Of a DNA stretch of 64,000 nt, positions 1-7,254 are shown piece by piece. Source of the DNA: Myxococcota bacterium (GTDB taxonomy: Bacteria > Myxococcota_A > UBA9160 > UBA4427); assembly GCA_028278345.1 (NCBI GenBank), contig JANQEL010000100.1:1-64000 (forward strand), written 5' to 3'. Position numbers and translations under genes: made by a program. Position 1 is the stretch's first letter. Every line of letters begins with the position of its first letter. A model generated the notes under the pieces. It had not been told where the DNA came from and searched no databases. It was given only the letters and a program-made list of their open reading frames with translations.

Positions 1-215
1 AGCGACTCGACGACGTAACTCCCGTCGTCGAGTTCGAGGGTGGGCACCGTGCCGAAGGGGTTTCGCGCCAGGTGTTCGGGCTCCTTGTGTCGGCCCTTGA
101 CCGTGTTCACCACGATCTGTTCGATGCCCATCTCGACGCCGAGTTCAGCGCGCTCGGCGATGTAGAGCATCACCTTGGTCGGGTTGGGTGCGAGGGGCAC
201 CATGTAGAGTTTCAC
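1..215 (-). CDS. Glutathione S-transferase, N-terminal part (runs off left edge)
   Basis: Reading leftward from a GTG at 215, the first 71 codons form a thioredoxin-fold GST N-terminal domain: MKLYMVPLAPNPTKV, then ARNPFGTVPTLELDDGSYVVES. The N-P-x-G-x-V-P-x-L segment and the following E-S are the glutathione-binding signature of the family (cis-Pro loop and the acidic residue binding the gamma-glutamyl group). The C-terminal helical domain lies outside the window. The GTG overlaps the stop of the upstream LLM gene (GTGA), so the gene is probably translationally coupled as last visible member of the TetR-LLM-LLM-GST group. Substrate is unknown; GSTs here may detoxify oxidised intermediates or act as thioether or dehalogenase enzymes. 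Family call is firm, specificity is not. Confidence 0.85.
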   Translation of the reverse strand, partial: MKLYMVPLAPNPTKVMLYIAERAELGVEMGIEQIVVNTVKGRHKEPEHLARNPFGTVPTLELDDGSYVVES

Positions 216-1282
216 GAGAGGCTCCCCGTGAGGTCGACGATGTTCTCGAGGAGTTCGAATCTCTCGGGCCCCATCGGCGCACTGTCGAGACCCAACTTGA
301 GCGTGGTGACTCCAGCATCGCGGTAGATGCGGAGGCGCTCTGCGACCATCTCGCGTGTCCCGACCGCCTGGAACTCGGTGACCATCTCATCGGGCACCTG
401 CCTGGCGGCCTCCTCGCGCTTGCCATCGAGCCATAGGGCCTGGACTTCGCGTGCCTCGTCTTCGTAGCCCGCGCGACGGAACGCATCGTTGTAGAAGTTG
501 GTCGTCTCGGAACCCATGCCACCGAGATTGAACGCTACGCCCTGCTTTCGGCGCGCAATGATTCCGGCGACGTCCTCTCCGATCTCGACCTTCACCGAAA
601 CGCAGAGATCGAGATCGCTGGCCTTGCGACCATTCTTCTCCGCCCCATCGCGAATGAACGAGAGATGGGCGTCGGGTTGGTTCGGCGAGAAAGACGTCCC
701 CAGCCAACCATCCGCAGCCGCACCGGTGAACTCGAGCGAACGGGGCCCGAGCGTCGCGAGGTAGATCGGGATCTCACACGGCTCGTGCGCCACACGCAGC
801 GCCTTGCCCTCGCCACCGGGGATCGGCAACTGGAATACCTTGCCCTGGTAGTTCACGCGCTCGCCGTCAAAGATCATTCGGCAGATCTCGACGGTTTCGC
901 GCAGACGGGTGAGCGGCTTCGCATAGGGCACACCGTGCAGCCCTTCGACCACCTGGGGTCCGCTGGCGCCGAGCCCGAGCGTGAAGCGCCCGCCGCTCAA
1001 GTCGTGCAGGGTGAGCGCGGTCATCGCCGTCATGGCGGGGGTGCGCGCACAAGTCTGCATGATGCCGGTCGCGAGTTGGATCTTGTGGGTCTTGTCTGCG
1101 AGGTAGGCGAGCGGTGTCGCGGCGTCACTCCACCAGGCCTCGGCGGAGAAGGCCATCGCAACGCCGAGGCGTTCGGCGTGCTGCACCCACTCGGTGGTCA
1201 TCTCGAGATTGCTGGGGGCGCCGCCCGAGATCGGGGAGTTTCGCGGGGGTGATACGGCGCCGAGTTCGATGGCGAGCTTCAT
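212..1282 (-). CDS. LLM-class (luciferase-like) flavin/F420-dependent oxidoreductase
   Basis: A 356-aa TIM-barrel LLM protein. The chosen start (MKLAIELG) is an ATG at 1282 that overlaps the upstream stop as ATGA; a longer frame upstream only shadows the neighbouring gene. Family hallmarks are the GGRFTLGLGASGPQVVEGLHG cofactor-phosphate-binding loop, the RLRETVEICRMIF helix, and a late P-I-Y-L-A-T-L-G-P strand followed by AADGWLG. Members reduce or oxidise substrates with F420 or FMN; the substrate cannot be read from sequence. It sits in a tight leftward cluster with a second LLM gene and a GST behind a TetR regulator, consistent with oxidation of a hydrophobic or xenobiotic compound. The exact cofactor is inference. 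Confidence 0.9.
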   Translation of the reverse strand: MKLAIELGAVSPPRNSPISGGAPSNLEMTTEWVQHAERLGVAMAFSAEAWWSDAATPLAYLADKTHKIQLATGIMQTCARTPAMTAMTALTLHDLSGGRFTLGLGASGPQVVEGLHGVPYAKPLTRLRETVEICRMIFDGERVNYQGKVFQLPIPGGEGKALRVAHEPCEIPIYLATLGPRSLEFTGAAADGWLGTSFSPNQPDAHLSFIRDGAEKNGRKASDLDLCVSVKVEIGEDVAGIIARRKQGVAFNLGGMGSETTNFYNDAFRRAGYEDEAREVQALWLDGKREEAARQVPDEMVTEFQAVGTREMVAERLRIYRDAGVTTLKLGLDSAPMGPERFELLENIVDLTGSLS

Positions 1283-2283
1283 TGCTGCACCGCTTTGATC
1301 GCAGTCGGTCGATCCTCTTCGGCCAACTCGGCGAAGTCGCATACGACTCGGTCGACCAGGCCTTCGTATCGTTCGCGGAGTCCATCAGCCACTTTGTCCG
1401 GCTCGGCGACGACGGCGAAGGTCTCGATGATCTCGTCTGTGATCTTCTCGCCCATCTGTACCCACTCGCCCCGCTTCGACATCGCGTTGAGTTCGGGTTG
1501 CAGATGCCCCCAGCCGTGCGCTTCCAGGACGCCCTTGTAGGCGGGTGTCGAGCCGTAGAAAGCGAGGCGCTCCGCAGCGCGACGGCGATTCTTCTCCCAC
1601 TCCTCGGCAGTGCGTCCCGTCACGACGAAGGGCGGAACGCAGATCTGGAAGTTCGAGCGATCGCGATTCCCGGCCGCCAGACCGCGCTCGATTGCGGGAA
1701 GGGTGACTTCCTTCAAGTACTTCACCGTATTGAAGGGATGGACGATCATGCCGTCGGCCACTTCGCCCGCCACCTCGGTCATCTTCGGACCCACAGCCGC
1801 AAGGATGACCGGCGGCGCGCCGTGGGGGTTGTTCGTCGGTACGAACGTCGGCGTCATCAGGGTGTGGGTGTAGTACTCGCCCTTGAAATCGAGAGGCTTG
1901 TCCTCATACCAGCACGCCCAGATGGCCTGCAATGCAAGGATGAACTCGCGCATGCGCGCTGCCGGATCCGACCACGGCATGCTGAAGCGCTTGGTGATGT
2001 GCGGCTTGATCTGCGAGCCGATACCCAGGATGAAGCGGCCCTTCGAGAACGCTTGAAGATCGTTGCCAATGTTCGCCATCAGCATCGGGTTGCGCGCGAA
2101 CGCCAGCGCGATCGACGTCATGAGCTCGAGGCGCACGGTGTGCTCGGCCGCAAGCAACAAGGGGAAGAAGGGGTCGGAGGCGATCTCCGTCGTCATGACA
2201 CCATCGAAGCCCTGGGCCTCGAGCTGCGCGGCGACTTGCGGAACGTCGGTGATGGGCGCGATGAGGTTGGCGTCGATCTTCAT
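1279..2283 (-). CDS. LLM-class F420-dependent oxidoreductase
   Basis: A 334-aa protein starting MKIDANLIAPITDV at ATG 2283; the longer open frame upstream lies inside the TetR gene and is rejected. It carries the LLM signature FILGIGSQIKPHITKRF followed by PAARMREFILALQAIW, a combination I associate with a mycobacterial-type F420 LLM subfamily (recall, unverified). Only two bases separate it from the TetR stop, and its own stop overlaps the next LLM start, so it belongs to a regulator-led operon. It is a clear paralog of the adjacent LLM gene but diverged enough to suggest a different substrate or a hetero-oligomer partner. Confidence is high in family and low in reaction. Confidence 0.9.
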   Translation of the reverse strand: MKIDANLIAPITDVPQVAAQLEAQGFDGVMTTEIASDPFFPLLLAAEHTVRLELMTSIALAFARNPMLMANIGNDLQAFSKGRFILGIGSQIKPHITKRFSMPWSDPAARMREFILALQAIWACWYEDKPLDFKGEYYTHTLMTPTFVPTNNPHGAPPVILAAVGPKMTEVAGEVADGMIVHPFNTVKYLKEVTLPAIERGLAAGNRDRSNFQICVPPFVVTGRTAEEWEKNRRRAAERLAFYGSTPAYKGVLEAHGWGHLQPELNAMSKRGEWVQMGEKITDEIIETFAVVAEPDKVADGLRERYEGLVDRVVCDFAELAEEDRPTAIKAVQQ

Positions 2284-2285
2284 GA

Positions 2286-2906
2286 TTATTCCCGTGTGGC
2301 GAAGCCTCGATCCAGAACCTCGGTGAGCTCCCCGTAGCAACGAGCGGCGTCGAACCGTTCCGGATCCAATTGCCATTGATAGTGAAGGCCAATCATGACG
2401 CCGAGAATGATGGCGGCGGCGGCCTCGATATCGACCTCGGGTGCGATCGACCCATTGCGTTGGGCCGCCACGATCCACGCTCTGACCCAACGTCGAAAAC
2501 GCTCGTGAAGATCCTGGAAGCGTGATTCCAGCTCCGCGTTCGGTCCCAATGCTTCGAACATCAGGATGAACAAGAGCCGACCGCTGACCGGGTTTTCGCT
2601 CACGAAGTCGCGGTTCGCATCGACCGCCCCGGCAAACGTCGTGGGGCCATCGTCGTCGATCAGCGGGGCGATCGCCTCGTTCTCCCAGATATCCAGGACG
2701 CGGTCGACGACCGCGAAGAGCAACCCGCTCTTGCTCCCGAAGTGGAACCGGATCGACCCCCGGCTGATCCCCGAGAGTTTGGAGATCGCCTCGAAGGTGG
2801 TCTCCACGGACCCCTTCTCGGCCAGTAGCTGGACTGCGGCATCGAGCAACCGCTCACGAGTACGCTGCGCTCTTTCCTGTTTGGGCATTTTTTCCTGTGT
2901 GGGCAT
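2286..2906 (-). CDS. TetR/AcrR-family transcriptional regulator
   Basis: A 206-aa one-component repressor. Residues about 10-57 form the TetR helix-turn-helix: RERLLDAAVQLLAEKGS, then ISKLSGISRGSIRFHFGSKSGLL, where the S-x-G-x-x-F-H-F-G-S-K turn is diagnostic. The C-terminal part is the usual alpha-helical ligand domain. A second ATG six codons in (MPKQERAQ) is a possible alternative start. It is divergent from the P450 gene, and the 68-bp spacer contains a perfect 12-bp palindrome at 2936-2947, its likely operator. It heads the leftward LLM-LLM-GST group, so autoregulation with control of both flanks is the simplest model. Ligand is unknown, plausibly the P450 substrate or an acyl-CoA. Confidence 0.92.
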   Translation of the reverse strand: MPTQEKMPKQERAQRTRERLLDAAVQLLAEKGSVETTFEAISKLSGISRGSIRFHFGSKSGLLFAVVDRVLDIWENEAIAPLIDDDGPTTFAGAVDANRDFVSENPVSGRLLFILMFEALGPNAELESRFQDLHERFRRWVRAWIVAAQRNGSIAPEVDIEAAAAIILGVMIGLHYQWQLDPERFDAARCYGELTEVLDRGFATRE

Positions 2907-2935
2907 CTTGACGGGGCAATCTAGGACAAATTAAT

Positions 2936-2947
2936 CTGGCTAGCCAG
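2936..2947. promoter_or_regulatory. Perfect palindrome CTGGCTAGCCAG, probable TetR operator
   Basis: The 12 bases CTGGCTAGCCAG are an exact inverted repeat centred in the spacer between the divergent TetR and P450 genes. The TAGCCAG half is repeated at 16528 (ALDH/ADH spacer) and, as TTGCCAG, at 17833 before the surface-protein gene. Position and symmetry support an operator; binding is inferred. Confidence 0.6.
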
Positions 2948-2974
2948 TTTTTGAATTACGGACGGATTCGATAG

Positions 2975-4219
2975 ATGACGACGATCGACGGCCTCGATCT
3001 GGTGAGCCCCGAGCGGTACGCGGAGCAGGGATACCCCCACGAACAGTGGGCGGCGTTGCGGCAGTCCTCCCCAATCACCTGGTTCGAGCCCGAAGGCTAC
3101 CAGGGTTTCTGGGCAATTACGCGCCACGCCGACATCGTGGAGATCTCGCGGAAGCCGGACCTGTTCTGGAACGGGCCGCGACTCAACATCCAGACTCTCG
3201 AGCGGGACGTCCGCAACGCCCAGGGCCCGCCGCTTCGAACCATCGTCAACATGGACCCGCCGGACCACGTCGTCTATCGGCGCATCGCGAATCAATGGTT
3301 CACCCCGAGGAACGTGCGCCTTCTCGAAGACCGCATGGTCGAAAGCGCGCAAGAGATCGTCGACCGGCTGTTCGAGCGCGACCCGAGCGAGCCCTTCGAC
3401 TTCGTCACCGAAGTCGCAACGCCCCATCCCCTGCGACTGATCGCGAAGCTGTTCGGGGTCGACAAAGAAGACGAACCGACCGTCTTGAAGATCACGAACG
3501 AGGTCTTCGGGGGAACCGACCCCGAATTCGCTCGCGACGGCGATACCGGTTCAACGGCCGCGTCGATGGAGGACGCCATGGCGTTCTTCGGTCGAATCAT
3601 GGAGGACCGGCTTCGAGACCCGCGAGAAGACCTGGCGACCGTGATCGCGACGGCCACCGTGCGTGGCGAACCAATCCAGGCAGTCGAGGTCCTCTCCTAC
3701 TACTTCGTCTTGCTCACAGCAGGCCACGATACGACTCGAAACGCCATCGCCGGTGGGTTGCTCGCACTCATGGAGAACCCGGCCGAACTCGAAAGGCTCA
3801 AGAAGGACATATCGCTCTGCGAAAAGGCTGCCGACGAGATCGTGCGCTGGACCACACCCGTGAACCAATTCGCCCGGACGGCACAGCAAGACTACGAACT
3901 CCGCGGCAAGACCATCAAGAAGGGTGAATCCGTCGCTCTCTTCTATGCGTCGGCCAATCGAGACGAAGAGATATTCGAGGACCCGTTCGCGTTCCGAGTG
4001 GATCGCGACCCGAACCCCCATCTCGGTTTCGGGATTGGCGCGCACTTCTGTCTGGGCGCCTCACTCGCACGCATGGAGATCCGGGTTCTTCTGGAAGAAC
4101 TGATCCCAAGACTCGTGTCGGTCGAGCACGCTGGGACGGTCGAGCGCATGGTGTCGAGTTTCGTCGGAGGCGTGAAGCACCTTCCGGTGCGGATGAAGGT
4201 GGCGCCAAGCGGACGTTAG
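2975..4219 (+). CDS. Cytochrome P450
   Basis: A 414-aa soluble bacterial P450. The oxygen-activating I-helix motif AGHDTTRN is at residues 249-256, the K-helix ExxR triad (E288, R291) in DEIVRW, and the heme-thiolate loop FGIGAHFCLG at 352-361 with Cys359 as proximal ligand. Length is typical of CYP125/CYP142/CYP153-like soluble enzymes acting on steroids, alkanes or terpenes; the subfamily cannot be fixed by eye. There is no transmembrane anchor. It is divergent from the TetR gene and followed after 18 bases by an LLM oxidoreductase, probably co-transcribed. Ferredoxin and reductase partners are not in this window. A paralog with very similar N-terminal architecture is at 21744-22994. Confidence 0.95.
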   Translation: MTTIDGLDLVSPERYAEQGYPHEQWAALRQSSPITWFEPEGYQGFWAITRHADIVEISRKPDLFWNGPRLNIQTLERDVRNAQGPPLRTIVNMDPPDHVVYRRIANQWFTPRNVRLLEDRMVESAQEIVDRLFERDPSEPFDFVTEVATPHPLRLIAKLFGVDKEDEPTVLKITNEVFGGTDPEFARDGDTGSTAASMEDAMAFFGRIMEDRLRDPREDLATVIATATVRGEPIQAVEVLSYYFVLLTAGHDTTRNAIAGGLLALMENPAELERLKKDISLCEKAADEIVRWTTPVNQFARTAQQDYELRGKTIKKGESVALFYASANRDEEIFEDPFAFRVDRDPNPHLGFGIGAHFCLGASLARMEIRVLLEELIPRLVSVEHAGTVERMVSSFVGGVKHLPVRMKVAPSGR

Positions 4220-4237
4220 CAATAGGAGGTGAGAGCG

Positions 4238-5179
4238 ATGACCCTGAATCTCGAGGCGGAAGCCAGATTTGGATTCATCTGCGGAATGCACAATCCGCGT
4301 GCTGCACGCACCATCGTCGAACTCGCAGAATCGTGCGAATACGACTCCATCTGGGTTGGAGATCACATCGAGTTTCCGTTGCCCCTGCTCGACCCGTTCG
4401 TGCAGTTGTCCTATGCGGCCGCTCTTAGTACGAAGTTGACCTTCGGCACGGCGGTGTACCTGCTGCCCCTGAGGCACATCGTTCCGACCGCAAAGCAGGT
4501 CGCCTCCCTCGATCGTATGAGCGAAGGCCGCTTCATCCTCGGCGCCGGCGTCGGAGGAGAGTTCCCGAATGAGTGGGAGGCCTGCGGTGTGCCGCGTTCC
4601 GAACGAGGCGCGCGCATGTCAGAGGGCATACCTCTACTCAAGAAACTGATGACGGGAGAGAAGGTCACCAACCCGGACGGCACGTTCTACCGGTTCGACC
4701 AACTTACGATGAAGCCAGCAGCTGAAACCCCATCCGGACCTCCTGTCTGGACGGGAGGTCGGTCGGCTGCTGCGCTGAAGCGTGCTGGGGTGATGGCGGA
4801 TGGGTGGATCGGATATTCGGTGACCCCCGACATGTACGAAGCCGCTCTGACCCGAATCGAGACAGCCGCCCTGGATGCCGGGCGGGAGATCGATCGGTTC
4901 GGCACCGGGGATCTGTTGTTCACGCAAATCGGTGACACGTACGAAGAGGCTTTCGAGAGGGCGAACGCCCATCTGAGCATGCGATACGCGATGGACTTTT
5001 CGAATGCGACCAAGAAGTACTGTGCACTGGGGCGTCCAGAAGACGTGGCCGAGCGATACAACGAATACTACGACGCGGGATGCAGGCACTTCGTCCTGGA
5101 CTTGACCGCTACAGGCGATGATCTGAACGCTCAGATCGAGCGATTCGGCAAGGAAGTGCGCCCGCTGCTGTCGTTCTAG
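4238..5179 (+). CDS. LLM-class F420-dependent oxidoreductase
   Basis: A 313-aa LLM protein. AGGAGGT at 4224-4230 lies seven bases before ATG 4238 (MTLNLEAEARFGF), which decides the start over an in-frame GTG embedded in that ribosome-binding site. Signature elements are the N-terminal barrel strand with YDSIWVGDHIEFPL, the loop SEGRFILGAGVGGEFPNEW, and PPVWTGGRSAAALKRAG near the active-site end. It follows the P450 closely, suggesting sequential oxidation and reduction of the same substrate, with the flavin/F420 enzyme acting on the hydroxylated or ketone product. That pathway role is inference from adjacency. Confidence 0.9.
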   Translation: MTLNLEAEARFGFICGMHNPRAARTIVELAESCEYDSIWVGDHIEFPLPLLDPFVQLSYAAALSTKLTFGTAVYLLPLRHIVPTAKQVASLDRMSEGRFILGAGVGGEFPNEWEACGVPRSERGARMSEGIPLLKKLMTGEKVTNPDGTFYRFDQLTMKPAAETPSGPPVWTGGRSAAALKRAGVMADGWIGYSVTPDMYEAALTRIETAALDAGREIDRFGTGDLLFTQIGDTYEEAFERANAHLSMRYAMDFSNATKKYCALGRPEDVAERYNEYYDAGCRHFVLDLTATGDDLNAQIERFGKEVRPLLSF

Positions 5180-5548
5180 CTACGCCACTTTCGATGCCGA
5201 AGACACGCTCGGACTGATCGACCACTGCTCGAAACACAGCGAGATTCGAAAACTGACGCTTCCGCTGGGACCGAAACATCGATGTGTCCCATGCGATCTG
5301 CAATCGCGACCTGATAGAAGAATCAAGCCGTGCACGCGGGTTCACTCGCGCGAACGGCTGAAGTGCGTGTATCGATCGCGGCGTCGATCGATCCGTGCAA
5401 CGACGATCATGTTGCGGTGTACCGGGGCGAATCTCTCCAGCCCGGGACAAACGGCGCCATGCTGTTGCCACTTCGCGTCGATAACGGCAACGAGAGCCGA
5501 TGGCACGGTTCTCGCTTGCACGCTTCTCGAGAGAGTCGGAGGGATTCG
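5180..5548. other. Intergenic stretch, no gene recognised
   Basis: About 370 bases between the LLM gene and the dehydrogenase gamma-subunit gene. An open frame continues upstream of the gamma-subunit start, but its residues show no resemblance to the family and the start at 5549 has the better ribosome-binding site. The stretch presumably contains the promoter of the molybdoenzyme operon; I see no clear operator or terminator hairpin. Confidence 0.5.
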
Positions 5549-6226
5549 ATGCAAGCGCACTACGTACCTGGAGTCGGGGTCGAGGAGTTGCTCGATCCGA
5601 ACGCAGTCGTCTGGAAATCGAGAGCGGGCGAACAACTGAAACTCGAAGGCACACCGGCGGGTATGCAGCCGACCGATGCCATTCGCACAGCCTGGGCCGA
5701 CAAGAAGATCGGCGCCATTGGTTCGGTGGACGTCCTCGCGCTCCACGATGGTCGACACCTCGCAATTCGTCTCGAGTGGGCCGACCCGACCGAGAACAGC
5801 GGCATGGGCGACAACGACCGCTTCGTCGACGCAGCCGCCGTGGCGTTCCCTGCAACCGACAACGCTCCCCTGATCACGATGGGGGCGCCGGGTCTTTGGG
5901 TGAACGCATGGTATTGGCGCGCCGACGACGAGGGGGGCCGCCACGTGGTGGCCGAAGGCCTCGGCACTTCGGAAACCCTCGACGATGGACTCGTACGCGC
6001 ACGCGGCTCGTGGTCGAATGGTCGCTGGCAGGTGGTGATCACCCGCGCCTTGCGTGTCGAGGGAAATCAGCCCGTGGTTCAACTTCAAGCCCGCGAGAGC
6101 ACGAGCTTCGGTGTTGCGATCTGGGAAGGCGGCAACGGAGAGCGTGCAGGGATCAAGGCGGTATCGGGTTTTGCATGGCTGCCACTCGATCTCGAGCCGG
6201 CGACGACGAGAGGGGGCGCGAAGTGA
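5549..6226 (+). CDS. Type II DMSO-reductase family dehydrogenase, heme b (gamma) subunit
   Basis: A 225-aa protein of the ethylbenzene-dehydrogenase gamma / DdhC / SerC type. ATG 5549 (MQAHYVPGVG) follows GGAGGG. In characterised relatives the heme b is held by a Met and a Lys; Met111 in LITMGAPG and Lys203 in RAGIKAVSG sit where those ligands are expected, with the WYWRAD segment between. Unlike typical gamma subunits, no Sec signal is visible from this start, so it may be exported with the Tat-bearing alpha subunit or have another start. It is the first gene of the operon (gamma-beta-alpha-chaperone), whereas characterised operons usually begin with alpha. Its role is electron output from the Fe-S chain to a periplasmic or membrane cytochrome. 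Confidence 0.8.
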   Translation: MQAHYVPGVGVEELLDPNAVVWKSRAGEQLKLEGTPAGMQPTDAIRTAWADKKIGAIGSVDVLALHDGRHLAIRLEWADPTENSGMGDNDRFVDAAAVAFPATDNAPLITMGAPGLWVNAWYWRADDEGGRHVVAEGLGTSETLDDGLVRARGSWSNGRWQVVITRALRVEGNQPVVQLQARESTSFGVAIWEGGNGERAGIKAVSGFAWLPLDLEPATTRGGAK

Positions 6227-7254
6227 CGGAGACGACACGACAGCTGGCGATGGTTCTCGATCTGAACAAGTGCATCGGGTGCCAGACCTGCACGATCGCA
6301 TGCAAGCGCCTTTGGACCCGCGATGAAGGCATGGAATACATGTGGTGGAACACCGTGAATACGCGACCCGGTAAAGGGACGCCTCGCGGTTGGGAACAGA
6401 TGGGGGGAGGCTTCGAAGCCGACGGACGCGCCCGCCCCGGCAAGATGCCGAGCCGCACCGACTTTGGCGAAGCCTGGGAGTTCAACCAGCAAGAGGTGCT
6501 CTTCGAGGCCGGCGGTCCGAAGACCCACCTGAAGCCGAACGGCGAATCACCGCAGTGGGGACCGAACTGGGATGAAGACCAAGGGGGCGGCGACTACCCC
6601 AATTCATTCTTCTTCTATCTGCCGCGCATCTGCAACCACTGCACGCATCCCGCCTGTCTCGAGGCGTGTCCCCGCAATGCGATCGAGAAGCGCGACGATG
6701 ATGGCATCGTGCTGATCAACGAGGATCGCTGCCGGGGCTATCGCTTCTGCATGGAGGCCTGCCCATACAAGAAGATCTACTTCAATCACAGCGAGAAGGT
6801 TTCGCAGAAGTGCATCTTCTGCTTTCCGCGCATCGAGCAGGGCGTGGCGAACGCCTGCGCCCGACAGTGCCCGGGGCGCGTCAGGTTCGTGGGGTACCGC
6901 GACGATGAAGACGCGCCGATCTACAAACTGGTCGACAAGTGGAAGGTGGCGATTCCGCTCCATCCGGAATACGGAACGGAACCCAACGTCTTCTACGTGC
7001 CACCGCTCGCTCCACCTCGCTACGGCAAGGACGGCAGCGTAGAGCCATCCGAACCGCGCATTCCCGACGAATACCTGATCTCGCTCTTCGGCCCCGTGGT
7101 CATGGACGCCCTTGCGATCCTCCACGAGGAGATGGAAAAGAAACGCGCCGGTGAGCCCTCCGAGTTGATGGATCTGCTGATCGCATATCGCTGGAGGGAG
7201 ATGTTCGGCGGCTTCGACCGCGATCCCGCAGAAATCGAGTGGAGGCGATCATGA
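6223..7254 (+). CDS. Type II DMSO-reductase family dehydrogenase, Fe-S (beta) subunit
   Basis: A 343-aa four-cluster ferredoxin-like subunit of the NarH/EbdB/DdhB/SerB group; length matches EbdB/DdhB rather than NarH. GTG 6223 overlaps the gamma stop (GTGA). Cysteine clusters in order are CIGCQTCTIAC (from residue 17), CNHCTHPACLEACP, CRGYRFCMEACPYKK, and CIFCFPRIEQG with NACARQCPG. In the third cluster the second Cys is replaced by Tyr, as expected for the single 3Fe-4S cluster of this family (Trp in NarH). It passes electrons between the molybdenum catalytic subunit and the heme b subunit. It has no signal peptide, consistent with folded co-export on the alpha subunit Tat signal. Confidence 0.9.
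   Translation: MTETTRQLAMVLDLNKCIGCQTCTIACKRLWTRDEGMEYMWWNTVNTRPGKGTPRGWEQMGGGFEADGRARPGKMPSRTDFGEAWEFNQQEVLFEAGGPKTHLKPNGESPQWGPNWDEDQGGGDYPNSFFFYLPRICNHCTHPACLEACPRNAIEKRDDDGIVLINEDRCRGYRFCMEACPYKKIYFNHSEKVSQKCIFCFPRIEQGVANACARQCPGRVRFVGYRDDEDAPIYKLVDKWKVAIPLHPEYGTEPNVFYVPPLAPPRYGKDGSVEPSEPRIPDEYLISLFGPVVMDALAILHEEMEKKRAGEPSELMDLLIAYRWREMFGGFDRDPAEIEWRRS

Noticed and set aside
1114-2337. Rightward open frame of about 407 codons opposite the LLM genes
   Set aside because: Antisense shadow of two clear LLM proteins; no ribosome-binding site or motif.
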